NCBI GenBank assembly: GCA_963822575.1
Contig: CAWGHZ010000007.1
Location: forward strand, 1,364,001-1,428,000
Source: CAWGHZ01 sp963822575
GTDB taxonomy: Bacteria > Pseudomonadota > Alphaproteobacteria > MPNO01 > DASWLB01
DNA: 64,000 nt
Direction: 5' to 3'
Positions 9,009 through 17,311 of this stretch are shown here, one piece after another. The notes under the pieces were generated by a model that saw nothing but the letters and a program-made list of their open reading frames with translations, had not been told where the DNA came from and did no database searches. A program made the translations under genes and the position numbers. Each line of letters begins with the position of its first letter. The stretch's first letter is position 1.

Positions 9009-10028
9009 ATGATCCGCCGCACCCTGCCCGCGCTCGCCGCCGCGACGGCGATCACCGCCATCTCCGCCGCCGCCTACGCGGCCGAGCCGGTCCTCTTGAA
9101 GTACGGCGATCCCGGCCCGCCCACCGCCTCGATCCACGTCCACGTGATCGAGCCTTGGTCGAAGCGCGTGATGGCGCAGTCGGACGGCGCCGTCAATGTC
9201 AGGGTCTATGTCGGCAACACGCTGGTCTCGATGCGCAACACCTACGACCGCGTCCTGAACGGCGTGGCCGACCTCGCCTTTTGCATCCTCGGCCCCGTGT
9301 CGACCCTGTTCCCGCAGACCCTGGTCGCCACTCTGCCTTTCATCGCCGAGAACGCGCACGAGGCGGGGCTCGCGCTTCAGCGCATGTACGACAAGGGCAT
9401 CATCTCCGGCGAGTGGCAGAAGGTGAAACCGGTGGCCTTCGGCATCTTCGCCAACCTCACCTACCACACCGTGCCGCGGGTCGATAAGCTCGAAGATCTC
9501 AAGGGGCTCAAGATCAGCGTGCAGGACCGCACCGCCGGCAAGACGCTCGAGGCGCTGGGCGGCGTGCCGATCTCGCTGCCCATTACCGAGGTCTACCAGG
9601 CCCTGCAGCGTGGCACGATCCAGGGTGCGGCGATCGGCTGGCCTGCGACGGTCGACTTCAAGCTGACCGACATCGTGCACCACCATCTGCGGGAATCGCT
9701 GGGCGGCGCGGCGGCCATCATGATCATGAACAAGAATTCCTACGCCAGGCTGTCGGGCAAAGCGAAGCAGGTGATCGACGCCAATATCGGCACCGGCTAC
9801 ACGAACCTGTTCAACAAGACGATCGACGACACCGAGCACGAGAACGTCGAGAAGGTGGCGCACAAGATGCCGGGCCAGGAGCTGCACAAGCTCGCCCCTG
9901 CCGAAGAGGCGATTTGGAAGAAGCGCATCGAGCCCGTGATCGCGGCCTACATCCACAACACGCCGAACGGCCAGAAGGTGTTCGACGCGTTCCAGAAAGA
10001 GGTCGCGGCGATCAGGTCCGGATCGTAG
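9009..10028 (+). CDS. TRAP transporter substrate-binding protein DctP, array member 7
   Basis: A 339-residue receptor; ATG 9009 lies after GGGAGACTAGAC and opens a signal peptide ending near AYAAE. An upstream in-frame start at 8961 is disfavoured because it would bury the signal peptide. With member 8 it forms a close pair: KYGDPGPPTASI, LAFCILGP, EAGLALQRMY, NLTYHTVPRVDKL. Its hinge LKGLKISVQDR has Ser170 at the canonical Arg position and Arg174 after it. GWPATVDFKLTDIVHHH follows. The C-terminal motif is more drifted (YIHNTPNGQKVFDAFQ). Flanking gaps of 115 and 216 bases, each with a TTGACA box, suggest it is transcribed on its own. Confidence 0.9.
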   Translation: MIRRTLPALAAATAITAISAAAYAAEPVLLKYGDPGPPTASIHVHVIEPWSKRVMAQSDGAVNVRVYVGNTLVSMRNTYDRVLNGVADLAFCILGPVSTLFPQTLVATLPFIAENAHEAGLALQRMYDKGIISGEWQKVKPVAFGIFANLTYHTVPRVDKLEDLKGLKISVQDRTAGKTLEALGGVPISLPITEVYQALQRGTIQGAAIGWPATVDFKLTDIVHHHLRESLGGAAAIMIMNKNSYARLSGKAKQVIDANIGTGYTNLFNKTIDDTEHENVEKVAHKMPGQELHKLAPAEEAIWKKRIEPVIAAYIHNTPNGQKVFDAFQKEVAAIRSGS

Positions 10029-10112
10029 TCCCCCGCGTGTCCATCCGCCCTGCCGACGGCCGCTGTGCGACCTGCTCGGGATGAACGGCATGCCACGGCG
10101 AGCCCCCTCCAT

Positions 10113-10141
10113 TTGACAGGTCCGCCCGAACCCGGTAGCTA
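10113..10141 (+). promoter_or_regulatory. Sigma70-like promoter ahead of array members 8-9
   Basis: TTGACA at 10113-10118 precedes TAGCTA at 10136-10141 by 17 bases (GCTAAA at 10138-10143 is an alternative). It sits in the 216-base gap before member 8, the widest gap in the array. Confidence 0.42.
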
Positions 10142-10244
10142 AAATGCCGTCAGGGACGCTTCGCGCGTTACAGGCCGGTCAACGGTCGCGGCGCGTCGGC
10201 TGGCCCGCGCCCGTGCGGGCCCAACACAACTTGGGAGATTCCGC

Positions 10245-11261
10245 ATGATGCAACGGCTGCTGCCCGGGCTCGTCGCGGCCTCGGCGATCACCGCCGCCTC
10301 CGTCGGCGCCTATGCCGCCGATCCGATGGTCCTCAAGTACGGCGATCCGGGTCCGCCCACGGCCTCGATCTACACGGACCTGATCAAGCCGTGGTCGGAG
10401 CAGGTGACCAAGGAGTCGGGCGGCACACTCGACGTCAAGGTGTTCGTCGGCTACACGCTGGTCAACATGCGCAACACGATGGACCGCGTCGCCAACGGCG
10501 TCGCGGACCTCGCGTTCTGCATCCTCGGTCCGATCTCATCGCAGTTCCCCAAGACGCAGGTCGCGACTCTGCCCTTCGAGGCGGAAAGCGCGCACGAGGC
10601 CGGGCTCGCCCTTCAGCGCATGTACGAAAAGGGCATCATCGCCGACGAATGGAAGCGGGTGAAGCCCATCGCGTTCGGCGTGTTCGCCAACCTGAGCTAC
10701 CACACCGTGCCGCGGGTCGACACGCTCGCCGACCTCAAGGGCCTGAAGATCAGCGTCCAAGGCCGCATCGCCGGCGAGACGCTGGAGGCGCTGGGCGGCA
10801 CGCCCATCTCGCTGCCGATCAACGAGGTCTATTCCGCCCTGCAGCGCGGCACCGTCGACGGCGCAGCCATCGGCTGGCCGGCGACGGTGGCGTTCAAGCT
10901 GACCGACATCGTCCGGCATCACGTCCGCGCCTCGCTCGGCGGCGAGACCGCGATCATGATCATGAACAACAAGAGCTACGAGAAGCTCACGGGCAAGGCC
11001 AAGAAGGCGATCGACGACCATTCGGGCACGATGTACACGAACTGGTTCAACAAGGTGATCGACGACACCGAGACGCAGAACATCGCCGCTACAGAAAAGA
11101 TGAAGAACCAGGAAATCCACAAGCTGGCCCCAAAGGAAGCGGCGATCTGGAAGAAGCGCATCGAGCCGGTCGTCGCCAACTGGATGAAGCACACGCCGGA
11201 CGGCGCCAAGGTCCTCGCCGCCTTCCGCAACGAGATCGCCGATATCCGCGCCGGCAGATGA
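10245..11261 (+). CDS. TRAP transporter substrate-binding protein DctP, array member 8
   Basis: A 338-residue receptor beginning MMQRLLPGLVAASAIT; either ATG (10245 or 10248) fits the GGGAG box upstream. The signal peptide ends near AYAAD and the mature start is MVLKYGDPGPPTASI. It is a close tandem copy of member 7, with RMYEKGIIADEWKRVKPIA, LKGLKISVQGR (Ser170, Arg174), GWPATVAFKLTDIVRHH and ETAIMIMNNKSYEKL. The C-terminal motif NWMKHTPDGAKVLAAFR is the standard array form. Member 9 starts 28 bases later, so the two are likely one transcript from the promoter near 10113. Confidence 0.9.
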   Translation: MMQRLLPGLVAASAITAASVGAYAADPMVLKYGDPGPPTASIYTDLIKPWSEQVTKESGGTLDVKVFVGYTLVNMRNTMDRVANGVADLAFCILGPISSQFPKTQVATLPFEAESAHEAGLALQRMYEKGIIADEWKRVKPIAFGVFANLSYHTVPRVDTLADLKGLKISVQGRIAGETLEALGGTPISLPINEVYSALQRGTVDGAAIGWPATVAFKLTDIVRHHVRASLGGETAIMIMNNKSYEKLTGKAKKAIDDHSGTMYTNWFNKVIDDTETQNIAATEKMKNQEIHKLAPKEAAIWKKRIEPVVANWMKHTPDGAKVLAAFRNEIADIRAGR

Positions 11262-11289
11262 GCCGTTCGCCAACGAGGGAGAAGTGTCC

Positions 11290-12303
11290 ATGTTGAGACG
11301 CGTCGTTGCCATATCGTTCGCGTTCGCGGTCGCCGCCCTGCCCGTGCTCGCCCGCGCCGACTCGCCCGTCCTCCTGCGATTCGGATTCCCGGCACCGCCG
11401 CAATCGAAGGTGAACGTCTGGGGCTCCGGCCCCTGGAGCCAGGAGGTGATGAAGGCAGCCGGCGGAACGCTCGACATCAAGCTGTTCCCGGGCAACTCGA
11501 TCGTCAGCGTGCAGACCACCTACGACCGCACGGTCGCAAGCGTCAGCGACATCACGTTCGGCATCTTCGGGCCGCTGCAGGGCGTGTTCCAGAAGGTGAA
11601 CGTGACCGAGCTGCCGTTCGAGGCCGACAACGACACCGAGGCGAGCGTCGCGCTCTGGCGGCTGTGGCAGCAGAATTTGCTCGACAAGGCATTCGACAAG
11701 GTGAAGGTGCTTTCGCTGTTCACCTTCCCCGCCCCGGTCATCAACACGCGCAAGCCGGTCAAGACCGCCGAGGACATGAAGGGCCTGAAGTTCGCCGTGG
11801 CAGGGCGCGTCCTCGCGGACCTGATTACCGCCCTTGGCGCCGCGCCGGTCACATTGGGCCCGCCCGAATTCTACCAAGCCGCACAGCGCGGCGTCGTCGA
11901 CGGCGTGTTCGTCGGCTGGTCGGCCATCACGACCTTCAAGATCGACGACGTGACGAACTACCACACCAATACCAGCGCCGGATATGCGCCGGCCTTCATG
12001 TTCATGAACAAGCGGAAGTTCGCGAGCCTGCCGAAGAAGGCCCAGGACGCCATCGACAAGTATTCGGGCGCCCCTTACTTCAAACGCATGGGCGAGGTGA
12101 CCGACCGGATGGACAAGGCGGGCGAACAGATCACCTCGGCAAAGAAGGGCCAGGTCATCCTCAGCCTGTCGCCGCAAGAGAAGGCCAAGTGGAAGAAGCT
12201 CGCCGAGCCGATCGTCGACGATTGGGTCAAGCGCACGCCGGACGGCGCCCAGGTGCTTGCCGCGTTCCGCAAGGCGCTGGACGAGATCCGCGCCGGCAAG
12301 TAG
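11290..12303 (+). CDS. TRAP transporter substrate-binding protein DctP, array member 9
   Basis: A 337-residue receptor. ATG 11290 is chosen over GTG 11284 because the GAGGGAG box is better spaced for it. The signal peptide ends near ARADS, then VLLRFGFPAPPQSKVNVWG. It is allied to members 10-12 by the APPQS opening and by ASVALWRL. The hinge MKGLKFAVAGR has Ala169 at the canonical Arg site and Arg173. A Trp motif GWSA and YAPAFMFMNKRKF follow, then DWVKRTPDGAQVLAAFR. A strong hairpin begins 17 bases after the stop, so transcription started upstream of member 8 probably ends here. Confidence 0.9.
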   Translation: MLRRVVAISFAFAVAALPVLARADSPVLLRFGFPAPPQSKVNVWGSGPWSQEVMKAAGGTLDIKLFPGNSIVSVQTTYDRTVASVSDITFGIFGPLQGVFQKVNVTELPFEADNDTEASVALWRLWQQNLLDKAFDKVKVLSLFTFPAPVINTRKPVKTAEDMKGLKFAVAGRVLADLITALGAAPVTLGPPEFYQAAQRGVVDGVFVGWSAITTFKIDDVTNYHTNTSAGYAPAFMFMNKRKFASLPKKAQDAIDKYSGAPYFKRMGEVTDRMDKAGEQITSAKKGQVILSLSPQEKAKWKKLAEPIVDDWVKRTPDGAQVLAAFRKALDEIRAGK

Positions 12304-12319
12304 GCGCGCATCCCGTGTG

Positions 12320-12351
12320 CGAAGGTCCCGCGCTGACGCGCGGGACCTTCG
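12320..12351 (+). terminator. Strong hairpin after array member 9
   Basis: A perfect 14-bp stem (CGAAGGTCCCGCGC and its complement) with loop TGAC spans 12320-12351. There is no T-run after it, so it may be an incomplete intrinsic terminator or a stabiliser of the upstream mRNA. It splits the array into separate transcription units. Confidence 0.65.
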
Positions 12352-12361
12352 CCGTGCCGGC

Positions 12362-12391
12362 TTGCCGTCGCGATGGGCGCCGGCCCATAAT
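12362..12391 (+). promoter_or_regulatory. Possible promoter ahead of array members 10-11
   Basis: TTGCCG at 12362-12367 and CATAAT at 12386-12391 are separated by 18 bases. The pair lies directly after the hairpin and about 75 bases before member 10. Confidence 0.3.
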
Positions 12392-12466
12392 GGCCGCAAA
12401 AGAGGCAATGCCGCCCACCGAGGAAACGCCGGCCATCCGGGCTGCGACCTGTCGAGGGAGTGGATC

Positions 12467-13474
12467 ATGAAACGGACCGTTTTCGCCGCGCTTGCCGCGC
12501 TTGCCTTCGTCGCCGCCCCGGTCGCCGACGCCCGCGCCAAGGTGACGCTCAAGCTCGCCTTTCCTGCCCCGCCGCAGTCGCAGGTCTATACCTGGGGGAT
12601 CGGGCCTTGGATCAAGGACGTGGAGAAGGCGGCCGGCGGCGCCTTGGAGATCAAGTTCTTCCCCGGCCCGGCGCTCGCCACCTTCGGCAACGCGTTGGAC
12701 CGGGTGACCAGCAACGTCACCCAGATCGCGTTCGGCGTGGAAGGCCCCTACGCCAACCTGTTCCGCAAGTCAGACGTCGCCGAAATCCCGTTCCTGTCGG
12801 AAAGCGACGAGAATGCGAGCGTCGCGCTGTGGCGGCTCTACAAACAGGGACTTCTCGACAAGGCGTACGAGCGGGTCGAGCCGCTCGCCCTGTTCGTGTT
12901 TCCGGGGTCGGGCATCCACACCCATTTCCGCGTCAAGTCCCTCGACGATCTGAAGGGCCTCAAGATGGCGGTCTTCGCCCGCTCGTCGGCGGAGTACGCC
13001 GAGCTTCTGGGCGCGACGCCGATCACCATGACGCCGTCCGACGCCTACCAGGCGACCCAGCGCGGCCTGGTCCAATCCATCATGGTCGGCTGGTCGGCCA
13101 TCCTGCCCTTCAAGCTGCAGGAGGTGGTGAATTTCCACCTTCAGCTCGCCCTCGGACAGGCGCCGGCCTTCGTGTTCATGAACAAGGGCGCCTATGCCGG
13201 CCTGCCCGCCGACGTGAAGCGGGTGATGGACGAATATAGCGGCGAGCCGTTCTCGCGCCGCATGGGCCACACCACCGACCGGCAGAACGAGCTGGGGGCA
13301 ACCGTCGTGGGCAAGATGCCGGGCCACACGATCTATCGCCTGCCGCCCGAGCAGTCCGAGGTCTGGCATAAGCGCCTGGCGCCGGCCGAGGAGAAGTGGG
13401 TGAAGGCGACGCCCGACGGCGCCAAGATCCTGGCCGCCTACAAGGCCGAGCTCACCAAGCTGGAAAAGAAGTAG
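12467..13474 (+). CDS. TRAP transporter substrate-binding protein DctP, array member 10
   Basis: A 335-residue receptor. ATG 12467 follows GAGGGAGTGGATC and opens MKRTVFAALAALAFVA with a signal peptide ending near ADARA; longer in-frame extensions cross the upstream hairpin and are rejected. It starts VTLKLAFPAPPQSQVYTWG and keeps ASVALWRLYKQGLLDKAY, shared with member 9. The hinge LKGLKMAVFAR has Ala168 and Arg172. GWSAILPFKLQEVVNFH, APAFVFMNKGAY and KWVKATPDGAKILAAYK follow. It is 16 bases ahead of member 11, so they are probably cotranscribed. Confidence 0.9.
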   Translation: MKRTVFAALAALAFVAAPVADARAKVTLKLAFPAPPQSQVYTWGIGPWIKDVEKAAGGALEIKFFPGPALATFGNALDRVTSNVTQIAFGVEGPYANLFRKSDVAEIPFLSESDENASVALWRLYKQGLLDKAYERVEPLALFVFPGSGIHTHFRVKSLDDLKGLKMAVFARSSAEYAELLGATPITMTPSDAYQATQRGLVQSIMVGWSAILPFKLQEVVNFHLQLALGQAPAFVFMNKGAYAGLPADVKRVMDEYSGEPFSRRMGHTTDRQNELGATVVGKMPGHTIYRLPPEQSEVWHKRLAPAEEKWVKATPDGAKILAAYKAELTKLEKK

Positions 13475-13490
13475 GCGCAGGAGCCTCCCG

Positions 13491-14495
13491 ATGAAAACCG
13501 TTGCCGTCGCCGCGGCGGTTGCCACAATGCTCGCCTTCGCCGCGCCCGGCAAGGCGGCGGAGCCCATGCAGCTCAAGTTTGCGAGCCCTGGCCCGCCCGT
13601 TGGCGCAATCTTTCGCGGGCTCTCCGCCTTCGCCGCCGACCTCGACAAGGAGGCCGGCGGCACGCTGGACGTGAAGATGTTCGCGGGCGCGTCGATCGCC
13701 AATTTCGGCAACGTCTACGACCGCACGATCAACGGCGTCGCCGACATCGGCTGGGGCATCATCGGCCCGATCTCCTCGCTGTTTCCCAAGACCAACGTCG
13801 TCACCCTGCCGTTCGAGGTGGATTCGGGCCAGGTTGCCGCGATGGCGCTATGGAACCTCTACAAGAGCGGCGTGATCGCGAGCGAGTATCAGAGGGTGCA
13901 GCCGCTCGGCTTCGTCGTGTTCCCCAAGATATCGCTGCACGCGCACAAGCCAATCCGCACGATGGCCGACCTCGACGGCCTCAAGGTCAGCGCCGAGGGG
14001 CGGGTGCTTACGCACAGCCTCGAGGCGCTCGGCGCGACGCCGATCACGATGCCGGTCACCGACATCTACCAGAGCCTGCAGCGCGGGCTGGTCGATGCCA
14101 CCGCCATCGCGTGGCCCGCCATCCTCGCTTTCAAGCTCAACGACGTGACGCGCTATCACCTGGACGTCAGCCTCGGCAACGACGACGGCTTCATCTTCAT
14201 GAACAAGGGCGCCTATGGGCGGCTGCCGGCCAAGGGGCGCGCGGCGCTCGACAAGCTCACCGGCCCTGCGCTGGTCACGCGCATGGAGAAGCAGGTAGCG
14301 GACGAGACCGAGGGGGCGAAGACGTTCACCGAGCACAAGATGCATCAGCCCATTGCCACGCTCGCGCCCGACGAGGCGGCACGCTGGAAGGCCAAGGTCG
14401 CACCCTCGATCGAGCAATGGGTGAAGGCGACGCCCGACGGTGCACATGTCCTGGCGGCCTTCCGCGCGGAGGTGCCGAAGCTCAGCGCCAAGTAG
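13491..14495 (+). CDS. TRAP transporter substrate-binding protein DctP, array member 11
   Basis: A 334-residue receptor starting MKTVAVAAAVATMLAFAA, with the signal peptide ending near GKAAE and then MQLKFASPGPPVGAIF. It has the family segments FAGASIANFGNVYDR, GWGIIGPISSLFPK and LPFEVDSG. The hinge LDGLKVSAEGR carries Ser167 in place of the classic Arg, and Arg171. AWPAILAFKLNDVTRYH and GNDDGFIFMNKGAY line lobe two, and the acidic pair DD there is unusual within the array. The C-terminal QWVKATPDGAHVLAAFR motif is intact. Confidence 0.9.
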   Translation: MKTVAVAAAVATMLAFAAPGKAAEPMQLKFASPGPPVGAIFRGLSAFAADLDKEAGGTLDVKMFAGASIANFGNVYDRTINGVADIGWGIIGPISSLFPKTNVVTLPFEVDSGQVAAMALWNLYKSGVIASEYQRVQPLGFVVFPKISLHAHKPIRTMADLDGLKVSAEGRVLTHSLEALGATPITMPVTDIYQSLQRGLVDATAIAWPAILAFKLNDVTRYHLDVSLGNDDGFIFMNKGAYGRLPAKGRAALDKLTGPALVTRMEKQVADETEGAKTFTEHKMHQPIATLAPDEAARWKAKVAPSIEQWVKATPDGAHVLAAFRAEVPKLSAK

Positions 14496-14629
14496 CCCCA
14501 TCGACCAGGACAAGCCGGCCGCCCGATCCACGCGGCCGCGACGGTTGCGGCGGCGCGCCGCGCCGGTGCGCGGCATCCGTCGTCTAACCCGAAGCGACCC
14601 ATCCCGTCTGTCATGTCACGGAGAAGCAC

Positions 14630-15637
14630 ATGTACCGAACGAAGTTGTTGGCCCTTTGCGCCGCCGCACTGATCGCCACGCCGGCCCTTGCCCAGGAGCC
14701 GGCGAAGCTGAAATACGCATCACCCGCGCCGCCGCAGTCGCTGATCACCGTCTGGGGCGTCGGCCCCTGGCTCAAGGATGTGGTCAAGGAGTCCGGCGGC
14801 ACCATCCAGATCCAGTCGTACCTCGGCGCCGTTCTCGGCAATTTCAATCAGGTGCTCGACCGAACCCGGGCCGGCGTCGACGATATCGGCTGGGGTATCC
14901 TGGGCCCGTATTCCGGCGAATTCCCGCAGACCGACGTCGCCTCCCTGCCGTTCATCGCGCCGGAATCCAAGGCCTCGAGCATCGCGCTGTGGCGGCTCCT
15001 GAAGCGGGGCGTGATCAAGGACCAGTGGGACAGGGTGAAGGTGCTCGGCCTGTTCAACTTCCCGCCCGCGAGCTTCCACTCGAACAAGCCGATCCGCGGC
15101 CTCGCCGACTTCAAGGGGTTGAAGATCGGCGTGTCGGTGCGCGTCATCGCCGAGCTGGTGCGGGTCGCCGGTGCCGCCGCCGTCACCATGCAGCCCTCCG
15201 ACATGTACCAGGCCGGGCAGCGCGGCGTGGTCGACGGGGTTGCCATCGGCTGGCCGGCCTTCTACCCGTTCAAGCTGCAGGAAGTGACGAAGTACCATAT
15301 CGACGGCCCGTTCGGCGGCACGCCGTCGTTCGTCATCATGAACAAGAACTCGTACGCCCGGCTTCCCGCCAAGGCGCGCGCCGCCTTCGACAAGCTGGGC
15401 GGCGAGACCCTGTCGGCCCACATGGGCGCCACGACCGACAAGATGGACAAGGAGGGCGAAGCCCGCGTGCGGGCGATGAAGGGTCACGAGTTCTTCACCC
15501 TCGCGCCGGCCGAGGAAGCAGCCTGGAAGAAAAAGGCTCAGCCGATCGTCGAGAAATGGATCAAGGCGACGCCGAACGGCCGCGCCGTCCTCGACGCCTA
15601 CGAGGGCGAGTACGAAAAGTTGCTGAAGGGCCAGTGA
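14630..15637 (+). CDS. TRAP transporter substrate-binding protein DctP, array member 12 (last)
   Basis: A 335-residue receptor. ATG 14630 follows CGGAGAAGCAC; the signal peptide MYRTKLLALCAAALIATPA ends near ALAQE. The mature start is AKLKYASPAPPQSLITVWG, close to member 9 at this point. The hinge FKGLKIGVSVR has Gly167 at the canonical Arg site and Arg171 after it. GWPAFYPFKLQEVTKYH and TPSFVIMNKNSYARL follow. The tail KWIKATPNGRAVLDAYE is a variant of the array motif. A 134-base gap precedes it without a clear promoter. A bidirectional hairpin follows, ending the array before the convergent sulfatase. Confidence 0.9.
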   Translation: MYRTKLLALCAAALIATPALAQEPAKLKYASPAPPQSLITVWGVGPWLKDVVKESGGTIQIQSYLGAVLGNFNQVLDRTRAGVDDIGWGILGPYSGEFPQTDVASLPFIAPESKASSIALWRLLKRGVIKDQWDRVKVLGLFNFPPASFHSNKPIRGLADFKGLKIGVSVRVIAELVRVAGAAAVTMQPSDMYQAGQRGVVDGVAIGWPAFYPFKLQEVTKYHIDGPFGGTPSFVIMNKNSYARLPAKARAAFDKLGGETLSAHMGATTDKMDKEGEARVRAMKGHEFFTLAPAEEAAWKKKAQPIVEKWIKATPNGRAVLDAYEGEYEKLLKGQ

Positions 15638-15658
15638 CGCGGCGCGCCCCTGCCGTCA

Positions 15659-15692
15659 TCGCGACCCTCGGGCCACGGCCTGAGGGTCGCGA
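15659..15692. terminator. Bidirectional hairpin between dctP array and sulfatase
   Basis: An 11-bp perfect stem (TCGCGACCCTC with GAGGGTCGCGA) encloses a loop in which GGCC can pair with GGCC. It lies between convergent stop codons at 15637 and 15698 and can serve both strands. Confidence 0.6.
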
Positions 15693-15697
15693 ATTCG

Positions 15698-17311
15698 CTA
15701 GGCCGTCCCGAGCGGCAGGGGGCTCGATTCCGACTGGTCGATCATGGCGTGGGCGAGACGCTCTGCCATTTCGCCGCGCACGTCGCGGTGGGCCGGGTCG
15801 TCCCACAGATTGACCTTCTCGTCCGGGTCGTTCGCGACGTCGTAGAGTTCTCCCCACGCCTCGCCGCGATAGATGGTCATCCGCCAGCGTCGCGTGATCA
15901 GCGAGCGCATGGCGAGGATGCCAGCCCTGCCCATGAACGGCCGCTGCGCGCCGTACTCGACGATGATGCCGTCGTGCCCCTCGGCGTCCTCGCCCGCGAT
16001 GGCGGGGACGAGGCTCCGCCCCTGGATGCCGTTGTACGGCTCGAGCCCCGACCGGTCGAGATAGGTGGCGGCGAGGTCGAGCGTGCCGCAGAGCGCGTCG
16101 CTGGTGGCGCCCGCGCGGTTCGCCAGCGCGGGATCGGCCCAGAGGAACGGCACCTGCACGAGCCCGCGATTGGCGAACGAGCCTTTCAGCATCAACTGGT
16201 GGTCGCCCATCAGGTCGCCGTGGTCGGAGGTGAAGGCGACGATCGTGTCCCCCTCCAATCCCAACGCACGAAGCTTGGCGAGCACCGTGCCGATCGCGTC
16301 GTCGACCAGCGTGATCATGCCGTAGGTCAGCGCCAGCGCCTCCTTCGTCTCCTCGGCGGTCACCGCGAAGGCCGCCTGCGCCTTGGCGAAGCGCGTGCCG
16401 TCGTCGCGCTGGGCATGGAGCCATGCCTCCTGCGGCGTCGGCCGGCCGTTTCCGAGGTCGAACGCGGAGGGCAGCGGCATGTCCTTGGGGTCGTACATGT
16501 CCCAGTACTTGCCCGGCGGGGTGAACGGGTGGTGCGGGTCGTTGAACGAGCATTGGATCATGAAGGGCCGCGACCGGTCGGACTTCGCCCAGTCATCGAG
16601 GATCGCGTTGGTGCGCTCGGCGATGAACGTCGTCGGGTAGAGCTCGACGGGCACCGCGGTGCGCCAGGCCTGCGGCACGGTCATATTGTTGCCGGGAAGC
16701 TGGTTCTCCGGCCCCATCAGCGCGCGCATGTTGGAATGCCGCGCCTCGGCCCAGCGCAGATAGTCGCCATGGCAGAGATCGCCGTGCCCGTCGCACAGCT
16801 CCACCCGCTCGAACCCGTAGAACGGCAGGCGCATGCGGTGCGCCGTGTCCGCCCAGCGCGACGGGATCTCCTGCTCGTAGCCGGCGGGATCGTCGTCGTC
16901 GCGCAGCGCCTCGCGCAGCCCTTCAGGCGGCGGCGCCTTGCCCTCCTTCCCCCACTCGCGCTTATAGGCGGGCGGCGGGCCGACCATGTTCTGGATATGG
17001 CTCTTGCCCACCAGCGCGGTGCGCCAGCCGGCGACGCGCATCAGCTCGACGAACGTGTTGGCGCGGAGCGACAGCGCGAGGCCGTTATGCCGCACGCCGT
17101 GCAGCGAGGGCAGCCGTCCGGTCATCAGGGTCGCGCGGTTCGGCTGGCATACCGGGCTCGCTACCGTGAAGCGGGTGAACCGGACGCCCCTCGCCGCGAT
17201 GGAATCGATATTCGGCGTGCGGACGATTGGATTGCCCGCGCAGGCGATGTGATCGGCGCGCTGCTGGTCGGTGATGAACAGGAGGAAGTTCGGACGCTCG
17301 GACGTGGCCAT
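15698..17311 (-). CDS. Sulfatase (type I, formylglycine-dependent)
   Basis: This 537-residue enzyme has the alkaline-phosphatase-like sulfatase fold. The sulfatase signature SPVCQPNRATLMTG contains Cys55 in a CxPxR motif, the residue converted to formylglycine. The N-terminal FITDQQRADH (Asp15, Gln16) and the later FTSDHGDLMGDH give the metal ligands. No signal peptide is visible, so it is probably cytoplasmic, as for arylsulfatases and phosphonate monoester hydrolases of this type. AAGGGGAG precedes the ATG at 17311. It converges on the dctP array and diverges from the GST gene. It may free sulfate or a phosphonate ester from a substrate taken up nearby; the precise ester is unknown. Confidence 0.87.
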   Translation of the reverse strand: MATSERPNFLLFITDQQRADHIACAGNPIVRTPNIDSIAARGVRFTRFTVASPVCQPNRATLMTGRLPSLHGVRHNGLALSLRANTFVELMRVAGWRTALVGKSHIQNMVGPPPAYKREWGKEGKAPPPEGLREALRDDDDPAGYEQEIPSRWADTAHRMRLPFYGFERVELCDGHGDLCHGDYLRWAEARHSNMRALMGPENQLPGNNMTVPQAWRTAVPVELYPTTFIAERTNAILDDWAKSDRSRPFMIQCSFNDPHHPFTPPGKYWDMYDPKDMPLPSAFDLGNGRPTPQEAWLHAQRDDGTRFAKAQAAFAVTAEETKEALALTYGMITLVDDAIGTVLAKLRALGLEGDTIVAFTSDHGDLMGDHQLMLKGSFANRGLVQVPFLWADPALANRAGATSDALCGTLDLAATYLDRSGLEPYNGIQGRSLVPAIAGEDAEGHDGIIVEYGAQRPFMGRAGILAMRSLITRRWRMTIYRGEAWGELYDVANDPDEKVNLWDDPAHRDVRGEMAERLAHAMIDQSESSPLPLGTA

